A stretch of DNA of 64,000 nt from Lyngbya sp. CCAP 1446/10 (GTDB taxonomy: Bacteria; Cyanobacteriota; Cyanobacteriia; Cyanobacteriales; Microcoleaceae), in contig NZ_JAIGNI010000037.1 of the NCBI RefSeq assembly GCF_026130175.1, positions 1 to 64,000 on the forward strand, in the 5' to 3' direction. Positions 37,385-46,025 of this stretch are shown here, in pieces. The translations under genes and the position numbers were made by a program. Every line of letters begins with the position of its first letter. The first letter of the stretch is position 1. The notes under the pieces are model-generated. The model was given only the letters and a program-made list of their open reading frames with translations. It was not told the DNA's origin and did no database searches.

Positions 37385-37545
37385 CGATCTGATTTTCTGG
37401 GATTTATAGTTGGTCAGGTTGATCAGGCAACTGCACTTTTTATTGATACTCCGTAGGAGATTTTTTTCGTAATAAATGTCACAATATAAACTGCAACCTG
37501 CCATCTACTTAGAGATAAATTCTAGTAGGTGGCGGTTTTTTATTG
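37385..37545 (+). ncRNA. Conserved structured 3' region of patX copy 2
   Basis: Begins CTGATTTTCTGGGATTTATA (37389), includes AGTTGGTCAGGTTGATCAGG and CAACTGCAC, and ends in a strong terminator: AACCTGCCATCTACT (37495-37509) pairs with AGTAGGTGGCGGTT (37524-37537), followed by six T. The same order follows copy 1. The inner AGTTG/CAACT pairing is kept in both. Confidence 0.55.
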
Positions 37546-37559
37546 AAAACGCTCTCATA

Positions 37560-37781
37560 AAAATAATACGGGAAGCGGGAAACGAGCGCGACTTTAGTCC
37601 TGAGAGGAAAGCGACGCGGGGGACTTCAGTCCCCGTGTCTTTCTTAGTTAGCACAATGGTGTGGATATTCTATATATTTCTTAACGACTTCACTACTAAA
37701 TAAAATTGTGTTGTCGTAACTTGACTTGTCCACAATATTCCTCTAAACTAAATAAATCAATTAATTTTTTAGGAAAAAGGG
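37560..37781 (+). mobile_element. Left part of an IS200/IS605-type TnpB element
   Basis: Upstream of tnpB lies the sequence GCGACTTTAGTCCTGAGAGG and GGGGGACTTCAGTCCCCGTG (37589-37641), with stem-loops of the GACTTTAGTC/GACTTCAGTC kind typical of IS605-family ends in cyanobacteria. No tnpA (Y1 transposase) frame is present, so the element depends on a transposase elsewhere. The exact left boundary was not found. Confidence 0.6.
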
Positions 37782-39059
37782 GTGGCTAAAATCAAAAAAG
37801 CAATGGGAGTACAACAGGTATTGCTGGCTCCCACCAAAGAAGTTGAAGCAGTGTTGCAGTATCTCTGTCGGCAATCGGGCAAGCTATACAATAGCGCTGT
37901 TTATTTCGCTCGTCAGACATTTTTTAAAACGGGAAAACTGCTAACAGGAAAATTCGACTTATCTTTTGAACCGTCAATTTCTAAATCGATGGTTGCTAAG
38001 TCACTGCCTTCAACACCCATGCAGCAAACTCTGATGTCGGTGGCGGAGGCATTTAAAAGCTTCAAGGAATTGAGAAAATTATATCTTCAAGGTAATTTAC
38101 ACTTTAAACCTAAACCGCCGAACTATCTAACGGGGCCTAAACTATTTAAAGTAGCTTACCCCAATTCGGGAGGACTAAAGCCAGCCCTTGTCGGTAATCA
38201 ATTGCGATTTTCCCTGGGTTTAACAGTGCGGCGATGGTTTGGGATTTCTGAATTCTTTCTGCCGATGCCATCAAATATTGACTGTGCAAAGGTTAAAGAG
38301 TTCACGATTCTCCCGAAAAACGGTGCTTTCTATTTGGAAGTGTCTTACGAGGTAGAATGCCAGCAGCATAATTTAGATCCCAGTCAAGCATTATCAATCG
38401 ATTTGGGAACTGCCGACAATTTAGCTGCTTGTGTTGACACGTTGGGAAATTATTTCTTGCTCGACGCTCGCGTTATGAAGGCGATGAATCAACTTTGGAA
38501 CAAGAAAGTAGCGACCAGGAAAGAAGGGAAGCCCACAGGTTATTGGGATAGCTGGTTAGACCGCGTAACTCGTAAGCGCAATCATCGGATGCGCGATGGT
38601 GTCAATAAAGCTGCAAAGTTAATCGTCGATTATTGCTTGAAGCACGGTATTGGCAATCTAGTAATTGGATGGAACCAAGGGTTTAAATCCAATGTTGATA
38701 TGGGCAGTCTGAATAATCAGAAATTTGTTCAGATGCCTTTGGACAAATTGAAAGAGCGTTTAAATCAACTTTGTGATTTGCACGGTATTCAGTTCACCGA
38801 AACAGAAGAAGCGTACAGTTCCAAAGCTAGCTTTCTTGATGGAGACTCCCTACCCAAGTACGGTGAAAAACCGCTTGGGTGGAAAGCGTCTGGAAGGCGA
38901 ATTAAGCGTGGATTGTATTGTTCTGCGGACGGAAGTTTAGTTAACGCGGATCTTCACGGTGCCGCTAATATTCTAAGAAAAGTAGCCAGTAAGTTAGGTG
39001 TAAAACTTGACCGACTGGGTAGACGGTGTTTGGCTACCGTAGCGAGAATCAGGCTTTAG
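37782..39059 (+). CDS. tnpB: TnpB RNA-guided nuclease of an IS605-type element
   Basis: A 425-residue TnpB-family protein. RuvC-like catalytic residues look intact: Asp in LSIDLGTADNLAACV (about 205), Glu in FTETEEAYSSKASFLD (about 344) and Asp in LVNADLHGAANILRK (about 388). The four-Cys zinc ribbon usual between the last two motifs is missing; only one Cys (LYCSADG) is there, replaced by SLPKYGEKPLGWKASGRRIK. TnpB proteins cut DNA under guidance of an RNA made from the element's right end. The start is GTG 37782 with AGGA upstream. It sits between patX copy 2 and hetR in the same orientation. Because RuvC residues are kept, it is not an obvious inactive TldR-type repressor. Confidence 0.9.
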   Translation: MAKIKKAMGVQQVLLAPTKEVEAVLQYLCRQSGKLYNSAVYFARQTFFKTGKLLTGKFDLSFEPSISKSMVAKSLPSTPMQQTLMSVAEAFKSFKELRKLYLQGNLHFKPKPPNYLTGPKLFKVAYPNSGGLKPALVGNQLRFSLGLTVRRWFGISEFFLPMPSNIDCAKVKEFTILPKNGAFYLEVSYEVECQQHNLDPSQALSIDLGTADNLAACVDTLGNYFLLDARVMKAMNQLWNKKVATRKEGKPTGYWDSWLDRVTRKRNHRMRDGVNKAAKLIVDYCLKHGIGNLVIGWNQGFKSNVDMGSLNNQKFVQMPLDKLKERLNQLCDLHGIQFTETEEAYSSKASFLDGDSLPKYGEKPLGWKASGRRIKRGLYCSADGSLVNADLHGAANILRKVASKLGVKLDRLGRRCLATVARIRL

Positions 39060-39116
39060 TGATAACTAAGGTTATTCTGTCAGCAGAATCGAGCGTGGCT
39101 TCAGCCCGCTTGAGTG
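39060..39116 (+). ncRNA. Putative omega RNA/right end of the TnpB element
   Basis: Directly after the tnpB stop come three hairpins: GATAAC-TAAG-GTTATT, TCTG-TCAG-CAGA and GAGCGTGGCTTCAGCCCGCTTG (39090-39111). The last is the typical IS605-type right-end stem-loop. TnpB guide RNAs usually derive from this place, with the guide just beyond the end. The precise ends are not determined. Confidence 0.45.
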
Positions 39117-40398
<1,282 letters not shown>

Positions 40399-40404
40399 TG
40401 TGGT

Positions 40405-40560
40405 TAGTCAGTTGTCAGTTGTCAGTTGTCAGTTGCTTGAAACTAATGGGTAATGATTAATTACTAATTGTGCTGGGCGCAGAAACCGGTTTTTTTCCGA
40501 AAACATTGCATTAATGCCTTGAATTGTGGTAAAAAACCCGGTTTCTTGAGTGGCGATTAC
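40405..40560. repeat. TCAGTTG heptamers and AAACCGGGTTTC-type inverted repeat
   Basis: After hetR come four TCAGTTG units (40408-40436), then arms GCAGAAACCGGTTTTTTTCC (about 40479-40498) and AAAACCCGGTTTCTTGAG (about 40532-40549) of the dispersed family. The second part could end transcripts from both sides, as hetR and the DUF92 gene converge here. Confidence 0.75.
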
Positions 40561-40572
40561 ATCCAGCACTGA

Positions 40573-41427
40573 CTAAGCAAAAAAAGCTTTCCAGACAGAG
40601 GCTAAGACGATCGCAGCGATCGCTCCGATGAGCGTATTAAAAAAATTCACTACCTCATTCGTCAGCCACTCAAACTGTGATTGCACCGTAGCGCCAATCA
40701 CGCTCTCGATATTCGTAGCAATAAAAGCTGCAATAACACAAACCAGAATTCCTGTCAAGTCAATTAAACCCACAGCCCAGCTAACAAGCGCCATCAGAAT
40801 CGATCCGACAATACCCGCGATCGTTCCTTCCAAACTTACCGCCCCTTCCGTACCCCTAGGTACAGGCTGCAAGGTAGTAATCAAAAACGTATGCTTCCCG
40901 TAAGCTTTGCCGATTTCGCTGGCGCAGGTATCAGAAAGTTTGGTGCAGAAACTCGCCGCATAACCCAGCAATAACAGGGAAATCAGATCTTGTGACACAG
41001 GCATCTTGCCTGTGTCTCCTAAAAAATTGCCTGTGTCTCCTAAAATACCGCCTGTGTCTCCTAAAATAGATAAAGCCAAAACTCCCACAGCACAAGTAGC
41101 AGCGGTTAAAGCCGAACCCCAGACATTTTCCGGGCCTCGTGCGCCAGATCGCTTTTCAGCTATGCCTTCAGCTTCTTTTTGGGCTTTGCCAATGCGGGTA
41201 ACTCCAGATCCGACAAGAAAGTAGAACATGACCACAGCATAGCCTTGCCATCCCAAACTGCCCCAGATGATGACACCCAGCAGCCAACCGTGGAGTTGTC
41301 CAGCCGGAGTAAGCAATTTTTTGGGAGCAAGTGTGGCGATCGCGAGTAAAAATGTATTCAGGGCGATCGCCACCAACCAAGGATTAGACCAAGATAAATA
41401 ATTAAAGAACAATTCTGAATTCTGCAT
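40573..41427 (-). CDS. DUF92 family membrane protein (VTE6-like)
   Basis: Polytopic membrane protein of 284 residues, TIGR00297/DUF92. Plant relatives (VTE6) phosphorylate phytyl phosphate for tocopherol and phylloquinone synthesis, so a phytyl-phosphate kinase role is likely. Hallmarks are GxxHGWLLG-type start, FYFLVGSGVTRIGKAQKE, and SDTCASEIGKAYGK (about residues 172-185), plus several TM helices to the C-terminus. Between about 120 and 144 the protein contains three 7-residue repeats of LGDTGxx, encoded by 21-base DNA repeats; other family members do not, as far as I remember, have this. Start ATG 41427 has GGAGG 8 bases upstream. The VOC gene starts divergently only 11 bases away. Confidence 0.88.
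   Translation of the reverse strand: MQNSELFFNYLSWSNPWLVAIALNTFLLAIATLAPKKLLTPAGQLHGWLLGVIIWGSLGWQGYAVVMFYFLVGSGVTRIGKAQKEAEGIAEKRSGARGPENVWGSALTAATCAVGVLALSILGDTGGILGDTGNFLGDTGKMPVSQDLISLLLLGYAASFCTKLSDTCASEIGKAYGKHTFLITTLQPVPRGTEGAVSLEGTIAGIVGSILMALVSWAVGLIDLTGILVCVIAAFIATNIESVIGATVQSQFEWLTNEVVNFFNTLIGAIAAIVLASVWKAFFA
41000..41066 (-). repeat. 21-base tandem repeat inside the DUF92 gene
   Basis: CCTGTGTCTCCTAAAA occurs at 41009, 41030 and 41051, with period 21, preceded by an inverted piece GACACAGGCATCTTGCCTGT (40993-41012). On the coding strand it gives LGDTG three times. It is in frame and adds about 24 residues to a loop. Confidence 0.9.
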
Positions 41428-41438
41428 TTAGTACCTCC

Positions 41439-41876
41439 ATGAGTAAAGTCTTATTTCATCTTGCCTTCCCCGTCACCGATATTGCCCAAACAAAAGCCTT
41501 CTACGTAGACGGGCTCGGCTGCGAACTCGGTCGCGAATCGCCGAATTCTGCAATTATGGGGCTGTGCGGCCATCAAATAGTCGCCCACCTCAGCCACGAA
41601 CCTTTGACCCCTCAGCGAGGCATCTATCCCCGGCATTTTGGGTTAATTTTCACTTCAGAAGCTGACTGGGAAGGGTTGTTAGAAAAAGCCCAGCAAAACA
41701 AATTGAATTTCTATCAAGAACCGAGAAGGCGATTTATCGGTTTGCCCACAGAACACCGCACTTTCTTCTTACAAGACCCTTTCCACAATATACTGGAGTT
41801 CAAGTATTACTGCGAAGCTGAAGCAATTTTTGGCCGCAGCGAATACGCTGAAGTCGGCGATACAGTTGACAGTTGA
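41439..41876 (+). CDS. VOC (glyoxalase-like) family protein
   Basis: Vicinal oxygen chelate fold protein, 145 residues. Start MSKVLFHLAFPVTDIAQTKAFY; metal-ligand-like positions are His7, HFGLIF (about 67) and Glu in FHNILEFKYY (about 125-134). The arrangement fits one betaalphabetabetabeta pair, as in glyoxalase/dioxygenase relatives. The substrate is unknown. The C-terminus (VGDTVDS) runs into a tandem TTGACAG array, so the last few residues are probably repeat-derived. It is transcribed away from the DUF92 gene with 11 bases between start codons. Confidence 0.88.
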   Translation: MSKVLFHLAFPVTDIAQTKAFYVDGLGCELGRESPNSAIMGLCGHQIVAHLSHEPLTPQRGIYPRHFGLIFTSEADWEGLLEKAQQNKLNFYQEPRRRFIGLPTEHRTFFLQDPFHNILEFKYYCEAEAIFGRSEYAEVGDTVDS

Positions 41877-41902
41877 CAGTTGACAGTTGACAGTTGACAG
41901 CT
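41862..41902 (+). repeat. ACAGTTG heptamer array
   Basis: Five or six tandem copies of ACAGTTG span the 3' end of the VOC gene and the next 25 bases. The stop codon TGA at 41874 lies inside the array. Confidence 0.9.
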
Positions 41903-41987
41903 AGTAGGGTGCGTCCGCAGAGAGTTATTTGGTGTGTCATTGAGCATCTGTATGCTGACGCACCGTACAAATGATAGTCGCCACAAG

Positions 41988-42599
41988 TTAATAAGAATTT
42001 TTCAATGGTTCTGAAAGTGCTTCAGTGACCGCTTTTAAACTGCGGTCATGCCTCGCCATCATAGCATGGGCGAACACGGACAATTTTACTTCTTTTGCTG
42101 CTGATATTTGGGAACTAGAAGCAGGGACGATGATGAAATCCCAATCTGTCCAAATCGAAGTAAAATTCAGCTTTTCCAACAAGGCAGCATCTCGATTTAA
42201 ATCTTTCAGAAAAGCACTGCGCGGACGCATTTGGATGCAGCCTTTTCCCCAAAGAACCCAAGCCGTCCAAGTACCGCTGTGAGGGGAAGATATGGCAATA
42301 AAGCGCTGGACTCGGTTAATTCCGCCTAACCTTTGCAAGTAATAGCGAGTTACTAAACCGCCCATACTCAATCCTACTATATCTAAAGGCTGTTGTGGCT
42401 CGAAGTTTTTGTCTATGTAATCTGCCATTTGTTGGGCTAATTCGTCGATGCTGGCGTTGCCCCAGTGGGGCGAGAGATCGAGGGTGTAGACTGACCAACC
42501 TAAATCTCTGAGGTAGGCAGACATTTTGTGGAAAATTCCCGATCTTCTAAAGATTCCGTGAATTAGCAAGACTGGGTTGCGGCTGAAATTGCTATTCAT
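41988..42599 (-). CDS. Alpha/beta hydrolase (lipase-like), copy 2
   Basis: A 203-residue esterase/lipase-like protein. It begins MNSNFSRNPVLLIHGIFRRSG with the HG oxyanion motif (about residues 14-15) and carries the nucleophile elbow GLSMGG (about 75-80). A later Asp and a His in HAMMARHDRSL are candidates to complete the triad. It is the second of two adjacent paralogs on this strand; only 2 bases separate its start from the stop of the upstream copy, so they form an operon. No signal peptide. Substrate unknown. Confidence 0.85.
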   Translation of the reverse strand: MNSNFSRNPVLLIHGIFRRSGIFHKMSAYLRDLGWSVYTLDLSPHWGNASIDELAQQMADYIDKNFEPQQPLDIVGLSMGGLVTRYYLQRLGGINRVQRFIAISSPHSGTWTAWVLWGKGCIQMRPRSAFLKDLNRDAALLEKLNFTSIWTDWDFIIVPASSSQISAAKEVKLSVFAHAMMARHDRSLKAVTEALSEPLKNSY

Positions 42600-42601
42600 T
42601 T

Positions 42602-43219
42602 TTAAGTGGGAACTTTATTTTTAATAGGTGCTTTTAGTTCTTCAACTAATGCGTTAATACTTTGGGGTTCTGTCACCATTTGGCGGTGCAGCATGACGTT
42701 TAGTTTGACTTCTTTACCTACTGGCATTTGGGAACTGTTTGACGGTAAAATCATGATGTCAAATGGTGTCCACATTGATGTAAAATTTATGCGTTTGAGT
42801 ACGGTTACATCTTGATTTAAATCGCGCAGCAAGTCGCTATTGGGTCGCATATCCAGGTATCCTGGTAGGGGTAGGGAATAGGCTGTGAGGGTTCCTTTGT
42901 GGGGGGAAGATATGGTGATGAAACGCTGGACTCGGTTAATGCCTCCGAGTCGCTGGACGTAGTAGCGGCTGACGATGCCGCCCATGCTGTAGCCTACTAT
43001 GTCTAAAGACTGTTTTGGATCGAAGGTTTCAGAAATGTAGTCTGCGAGTTGCTTGGCTAGGGAGTCGAGGCCGAGGCTGCCGTCGTTGGGGGTGAGGTTG
43101 AGGCTGTGGACGCACCATCCGAGTTGGGTGAGGCGGGCGGACATTTTGCTGAAAATAGCCTTTGTGTCCCAGATTCCGTGGATCAGGATGACGGGATTGC
43201 GATCGAGCGAACTGTTCAT
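42602..43219 (-). CDS. Alpha/beta hydrolase (lipase-like), copy 1
   Basis: A paralog of the next gene: MNSSLDRNPVILIHGIWDTKAIF with the HG motif, nucleophile elbow GYSMGG (about 75-80) and the same C-terminal layout with VMLHRQMVTEP. I chose ATG 43219 (205 residues) because it lines up with the start of the downstream paralog (203 residues). The open frame continues upstream to 43321 with 34 residues (MPEIPRSDSRSV...) that have no counterpart there. The two copies share more than half of their residues, a tandem duplication. Confidence 0.83.
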   Translation of the reverse strand: MNSSLDRNPVILIHGIWDTKAIFSKMSARLTQLGWCVHSLNLTPNDGSLGLDSLAKQLADYISETFDPKQSLDIVGYSMGGIVSRYYVQRLGGINRVQRFITISSPHKGTLTAYSLPLPGYLDMRPNSDLLRDLNQDVTVLKRINFTSMWTPFDIMILPSNSSQMPVGKEVKLNVMLHRQMVTEPQSINALVEELKAPIKNKVPT

Positions 43220-43535
43220 TTTGCGGAAAAATTGCTTGCCGATTACAGCATAAATCACTGCCTTAGGGAGTTTGACCCCTAGTGGGACAGATCGCGAATC
43301 GGATCGAGGTATCTCGGGCAAATTAGGAAATAAGTCATAAATTCTGAGATAATCGTGAATAAGTGCAAAGTTAAGACTGGCATTACTGAGTAAAAATTAC
43401 TAGAAGCTCTACATTTTTAATCAAACAATGTTAATATTGATTAAGAAATGTAGACAAAAATTGCCTTACCTCGTATTCTAACTTTGTTGACAAACTTGTA
43501 CAAATTTCTCTAAAAGAACAAAAGGAGTAAGTCTA

Positions 43536-44099
43536 ATGTTTGGTTTTATCAAAAATTTCTTCGGCGGTATTTTCGGCTTTTTTGCCGGACTGTTGGGCTT
43601 GAAAAAGTCTGAATATTTCATGGATTTAGGTGAATCTTCGGCGAAGGAACCCGCTAAGGTTGCACCTGCGAAGGAACCCGCTAAGGCTGCACCTGCGAAG
43701 GTAGAGGCTGCACCTACGAAGGTAGAGGCTGCTGTTGCGAAGGTAGAGGATGCTGTTGCGAAGGTAGGGGATACTGTTGCGAAGGTAGGGGATGCTGTTG
43801 CGGCCGTACCTGCAAAAGTTGAGGCTGTTAAGTCAGGCAAGTCTGAACCGGCTAAGAAGGCTAAGGTAGAGAAAAAGTCTAAGAAAGAAAAGGAACCAGT
43901 CGCTAGCGTTCCTGCTAAGACTTCCGAACCCGCCAAGGTACCGGCTGCTGCAACTAACGGAAAAGTGCCGAGTCAAGCTGAACCGATTCGGACTTTTGCT
44001 CCTAATAATTTAATGCCGATACCAACTGCAACTCGTCGCAGCCCTGGCCCTAGCATGAACAATTTCCGGGAAATGGCACGTCAGGTAAAAATGAAGTAG
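43536..44099 (+). CDS. Ala/Lys/Pro-rich repeat protein with amphipathic N-terminus
   Basis: I do not recognise a named family. Residues 1-24 (MFGFIKNFFGGIFGFFAGLL + GLKK) form a Phe/Gly-rich amphipathic or membrane-binding helix, followed by SEYFMDLGES. Residues about 36-100 are imperfect 7-residue repeats of the AKVEAAV/AKEPAKA kind, encoded by 21-base DNA repeats; then a Lys-rich linker (about 110-125) and a conserved-looking end, SPGPSMNNFREMARQVKMK. This looks like a membrane-attached, disordered or helical protein. The ATG at 43536 has AAGGAG 9 bases upstream. The antisense open frame 43478-43936 is a mirror of the repeats. Confidence 0.8.
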   Translation: MFGFIKNFFGGIFGFFAGLLGLKKSEYFMDLGESSAKEPAKVAPAKEPAKAAPAKVEAAPTKVEAAVAKVEDAVAKVGDTVAKVGDAVAAVPAKVEAVKSGKSEPAKKAKVEKKSKKEKEPVASVPAKTSEPAKVPAAATNGKVPSQAEPIRTFAPNNLMPIPTATRRSPGPSMNNFREMARQVKMK

Positions 44100-44203
44100 G
44101 AAATTGAGAATTGGTAATAGGGAATTGGGCATTTGAGAATTGCAAATGCTGGGGTTAAAAAATTCAAAATGTCATTGCTCATTTTGAATTTTTAACTCTT
44201 TTT

Positions 44204-45361
44204 TTATTCCCTATTTCCTAGGTTTTTGAGAAAGGCTAATCCACTGTATAGCTGGAACGCAGAGTCCCAAGGAGTTTCGGATTTGCGCTCGACCTCTACA
44301 TGAGATACGATTTTGCTTAACATCTGCGTGTAATCGAGGACTGTCTCGGCAAATAAAGTAAATTCCGACCACACTGTAACGTCAAGCTGTTGGTCAAATA
44401 TTTCCAGCAAGTGATTCCAGTTAATTCTGGTGGTACTTTGAGGTATTTGTGGGGATTTTTTGACTCTGGATGTTTTGTTTTTCGGGTTCGGTGAAACTGC
44501 GCTAGTTGCTGAAATTTGGGTGAAGTCAACGCCTTGTTGAAATTCGTAGCTTTGGTCGCAAATTCGCAGAATGCAGTTGCGGCTGGGAATGTGCAAGTCG
44601 CAGATTTGAGCGTAATCTTGGGTAATTTCTTTGTGGCGAAATTGATCGGTTCTGCGGTTGGGCGAGTAGTCCATGATTTCCATGAACATCGGCAACAAGC
44701 CTTCTACTCTTTGGCTGACTTCTGACCAGTGAAATTCTATAGAACCGAGTCTATTTAGGTTGTCTTTGCAAACAACGGCTGGGGAAGAGAGAGACTGGAA
44801 ATGTTGCACTCGGAAGATTTGGATTTTTTGAATGTCGGCTAGGGTTGCCCAAAATACGGGAATTCCGGCGTTGATGAGTTCTTTGCCGTAAATTCGGAGT
44901 TCGGCGATGCGGCCAGTTTTGTAGAGTCTCCAGCCGCGGCTTTGAATTTGCGTCCGGGTTGTGTAGGCGTCAATTTTGAAGATTCTGCTGATATTTTGTG
45001 TAGCGGCGGGTTTGTTTTCGGGGCTGACGGCTTCGAGGATTAGGAGTCCGGGTTCGAGGTTGCTGGGGTCGTTTTTGGCGGTTTCTATGGCTTGTTGGCG
45101 GAGGTTTTGTTCTATGGTTTCTATCCGTTGAATCCCTTGGCGCGCCTGGGAAACGATTTTGGGGTTGGTGATGTCGCGGAGTATTTGTTTGTAGGTTGTT
45201 TGGGCTTTTTCGAGGTTATTGGTGAGTTCGTAGTAGCGGCCGATGTAGTATTGTACCCAGGGATTTTCGGGGGATTCTTTTTGCAGTTGTTTGATGAGTT
45301 GGGCTGCTTGTTTGTAGTCTTGGCTTTCTAGGGCGGTGGCTATTTGGTGGATATCTGTCAT
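44204..45361 (-). CDS. TPR-containing hypothetical protein
   Basis: A 385-residue soluble protein. The N-terminal 110 residues contain tetratricopeptide-like helices (ALESQDYKQAAQLIKQLQKE, then NPWVQYYIGRYYELTNNLEKA). The rest (about 115-385) is a domain I do not know, with WRLYKTGRIAELRIYGKELI and SIEFHWSEVSQRVEGLLPMF, seen next to TPRs in cyanobacterial proteins. TPRs bind proteins; no function can be assigned. It starts at ATG 45361, divergent from the DUF4258 toxin gene. Confidence 0.8.
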   Translation of the reverse strand: MTDIHQIATALESQDYKQAAQLIKQLQKESPENPWVQYYIGRYYELTNNLEKAQTTYKQILRDITNPKIVSQARQGIQRIETIEQNLRQQAIETAKNDPSNLEPGLLILEAVSPENKPAATQNISRIFKIDAYTTRTQIQSRGWRLYKTGRIAELRIYGKELINAGIPVFWATLADIQKIQIFRVQHFQSLSSPAVVCKDNLNRLGSIEFHWSEVSQRVEGLLPMFMEIMDYSPNRRTDQFRHKEITQDYAQICDLHIPSRNCILRICDQSYEFQQGVDFTQISATSAVSPNPKNKTSRVKKSPQIPQSTTRINWNHLLEIFDQQLDVTVWSEFTLFAETVLDYTQMLSKIVSHVEVERKSETPWDSAFQLYSGLAFLKNLGNRE

Positions 45362-45469
45362 GGCGGTTGGGGGAATGGGTGTGTTTCTATCTTGGCTGAT
45401 GTTTGGTTGCTTTGGCCAGTGGTTAACAATTTTGACTCTTGTGTTAAGTTATAGATATGATATGAAACT

Positions 45470-45793
45470 ATGACAATCATTGAAAAAATACGTGTCAAAA
45501 TTGTAAAAAATGATTTTGAGCTTTCACAACACGCAGTAAACCAAAGCATAGTTCGCGGTATCAGGGTACAAGAACTCCGGGAAGCAATAATGACTGGTGA
45601 AGTTATCGAAGAGTATCCCGATGACAAATATGGCCCAAGCTGTTTGATTTTCGGCTTCACCATTGCCAATAGACCTTTGCACGTTCAGTGCAGTTATCCA
45701 TCTCGCCCTTTGGTAAAAATCATTACTTTATACGAACCAGATCCGAAAATTTGGCTTGATTTTAAGTTAAGGATAAATCAAAATGAACAATGA
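45470..45793 (+). CDS. DUF4258 family putative toxin
   Basis: A 107-residue protein with the DUF4258 pattern: FELSQHAVNQSIVRGIRVQE (the His-Ala ... Arg core), IEEYPDDKYGPSCLIFG and HVQCSYPSRPLVKIITLYEPDP. Such proteins are paired with small YgiT-type antitoxins and are related to RelE/HigB-like RNases. The partner gene overlaps it by 11 bases. Start ATG 45470, with no strong Shine-Dalgarno. Confidence 0.85.
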   Translation: MTIIEKIRVKIVKNDFELSQHAVNQSIVRGIRVQELREAIMTGEVIEEYPDDKYGPSCLIFGFTIANRPLHVQCSYPSRPLVKIITLYEPDPKIWLDFKLRINQNEQ

Positions 45794-46007
45794 TATTTGG
45801 AAAGAAACAATGGTGGAACAAAAGGTAACTTACACGCTTGAAATCAATGGTAAGTTTATTATTATTGAAAATGTTCCTGCTAGAGTGTGTTTGGAAACGG
45901 GAGAGCGTTTTTTTTCGCCTGAGACTGTGGAACAGTTGCAGAAGATGATTTGGGAAGATAGAAAGCCGACTAGGGTGATTGAAACACCTGTTTTTGAGTT
46001 TGCTTAG
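45783..46007 (+). CDS. YgiT-type antitoxin
   Basis: A 74-residue protein of the MqsA-N/YgiT group, partner of the DUF4258 gene. Core motif: NVPARVCLETGERFFSPETVEQL (the PAxVC.xCGE-type sheet). The N-terminal CxxC zinc pair is missing, with only one Cys left, so metal binding is probably lost, as in several cyanobacterial members. ATG 45783 overlaps the toxin gene; an alternative ATG at 45810 (MVEQKVTYTLEIN) matches the family start better. There is no C-terminal HTH domain, so self-repression would need the toxin or another factor. Confidence 0.82.
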   Translation: MNNDIWKETMVEQKVTYTLEINGKFIIIENVPARVCLETGERFFSPETVEQLQKMIWEDRKPTRVIETPVFEFA

Positions 46008-46025
46008 CGGTTGGTTAAAGTTTAG

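Noticed and set aside
37476-37703. Plus-strand 75-residue frame after patX copy 2
   Set aside because: It lies across the terminator of patX copy 2 and the left end of the TnpB element; no family resemblance.
37782-39059. TnpB as an inactive TldR-type repressor of hetR
   Set aside because: All three RuvC acidic residues appear to be present, so nothing in the sequence shows loss of nuclease activity.
43478-43936. Minus-strand 152-residue Ala/Thr-rich frame
   Set aside because: It is the reverse reading of the 21-base repeats in the Ala/Lys/Pro protein on the plus strand.
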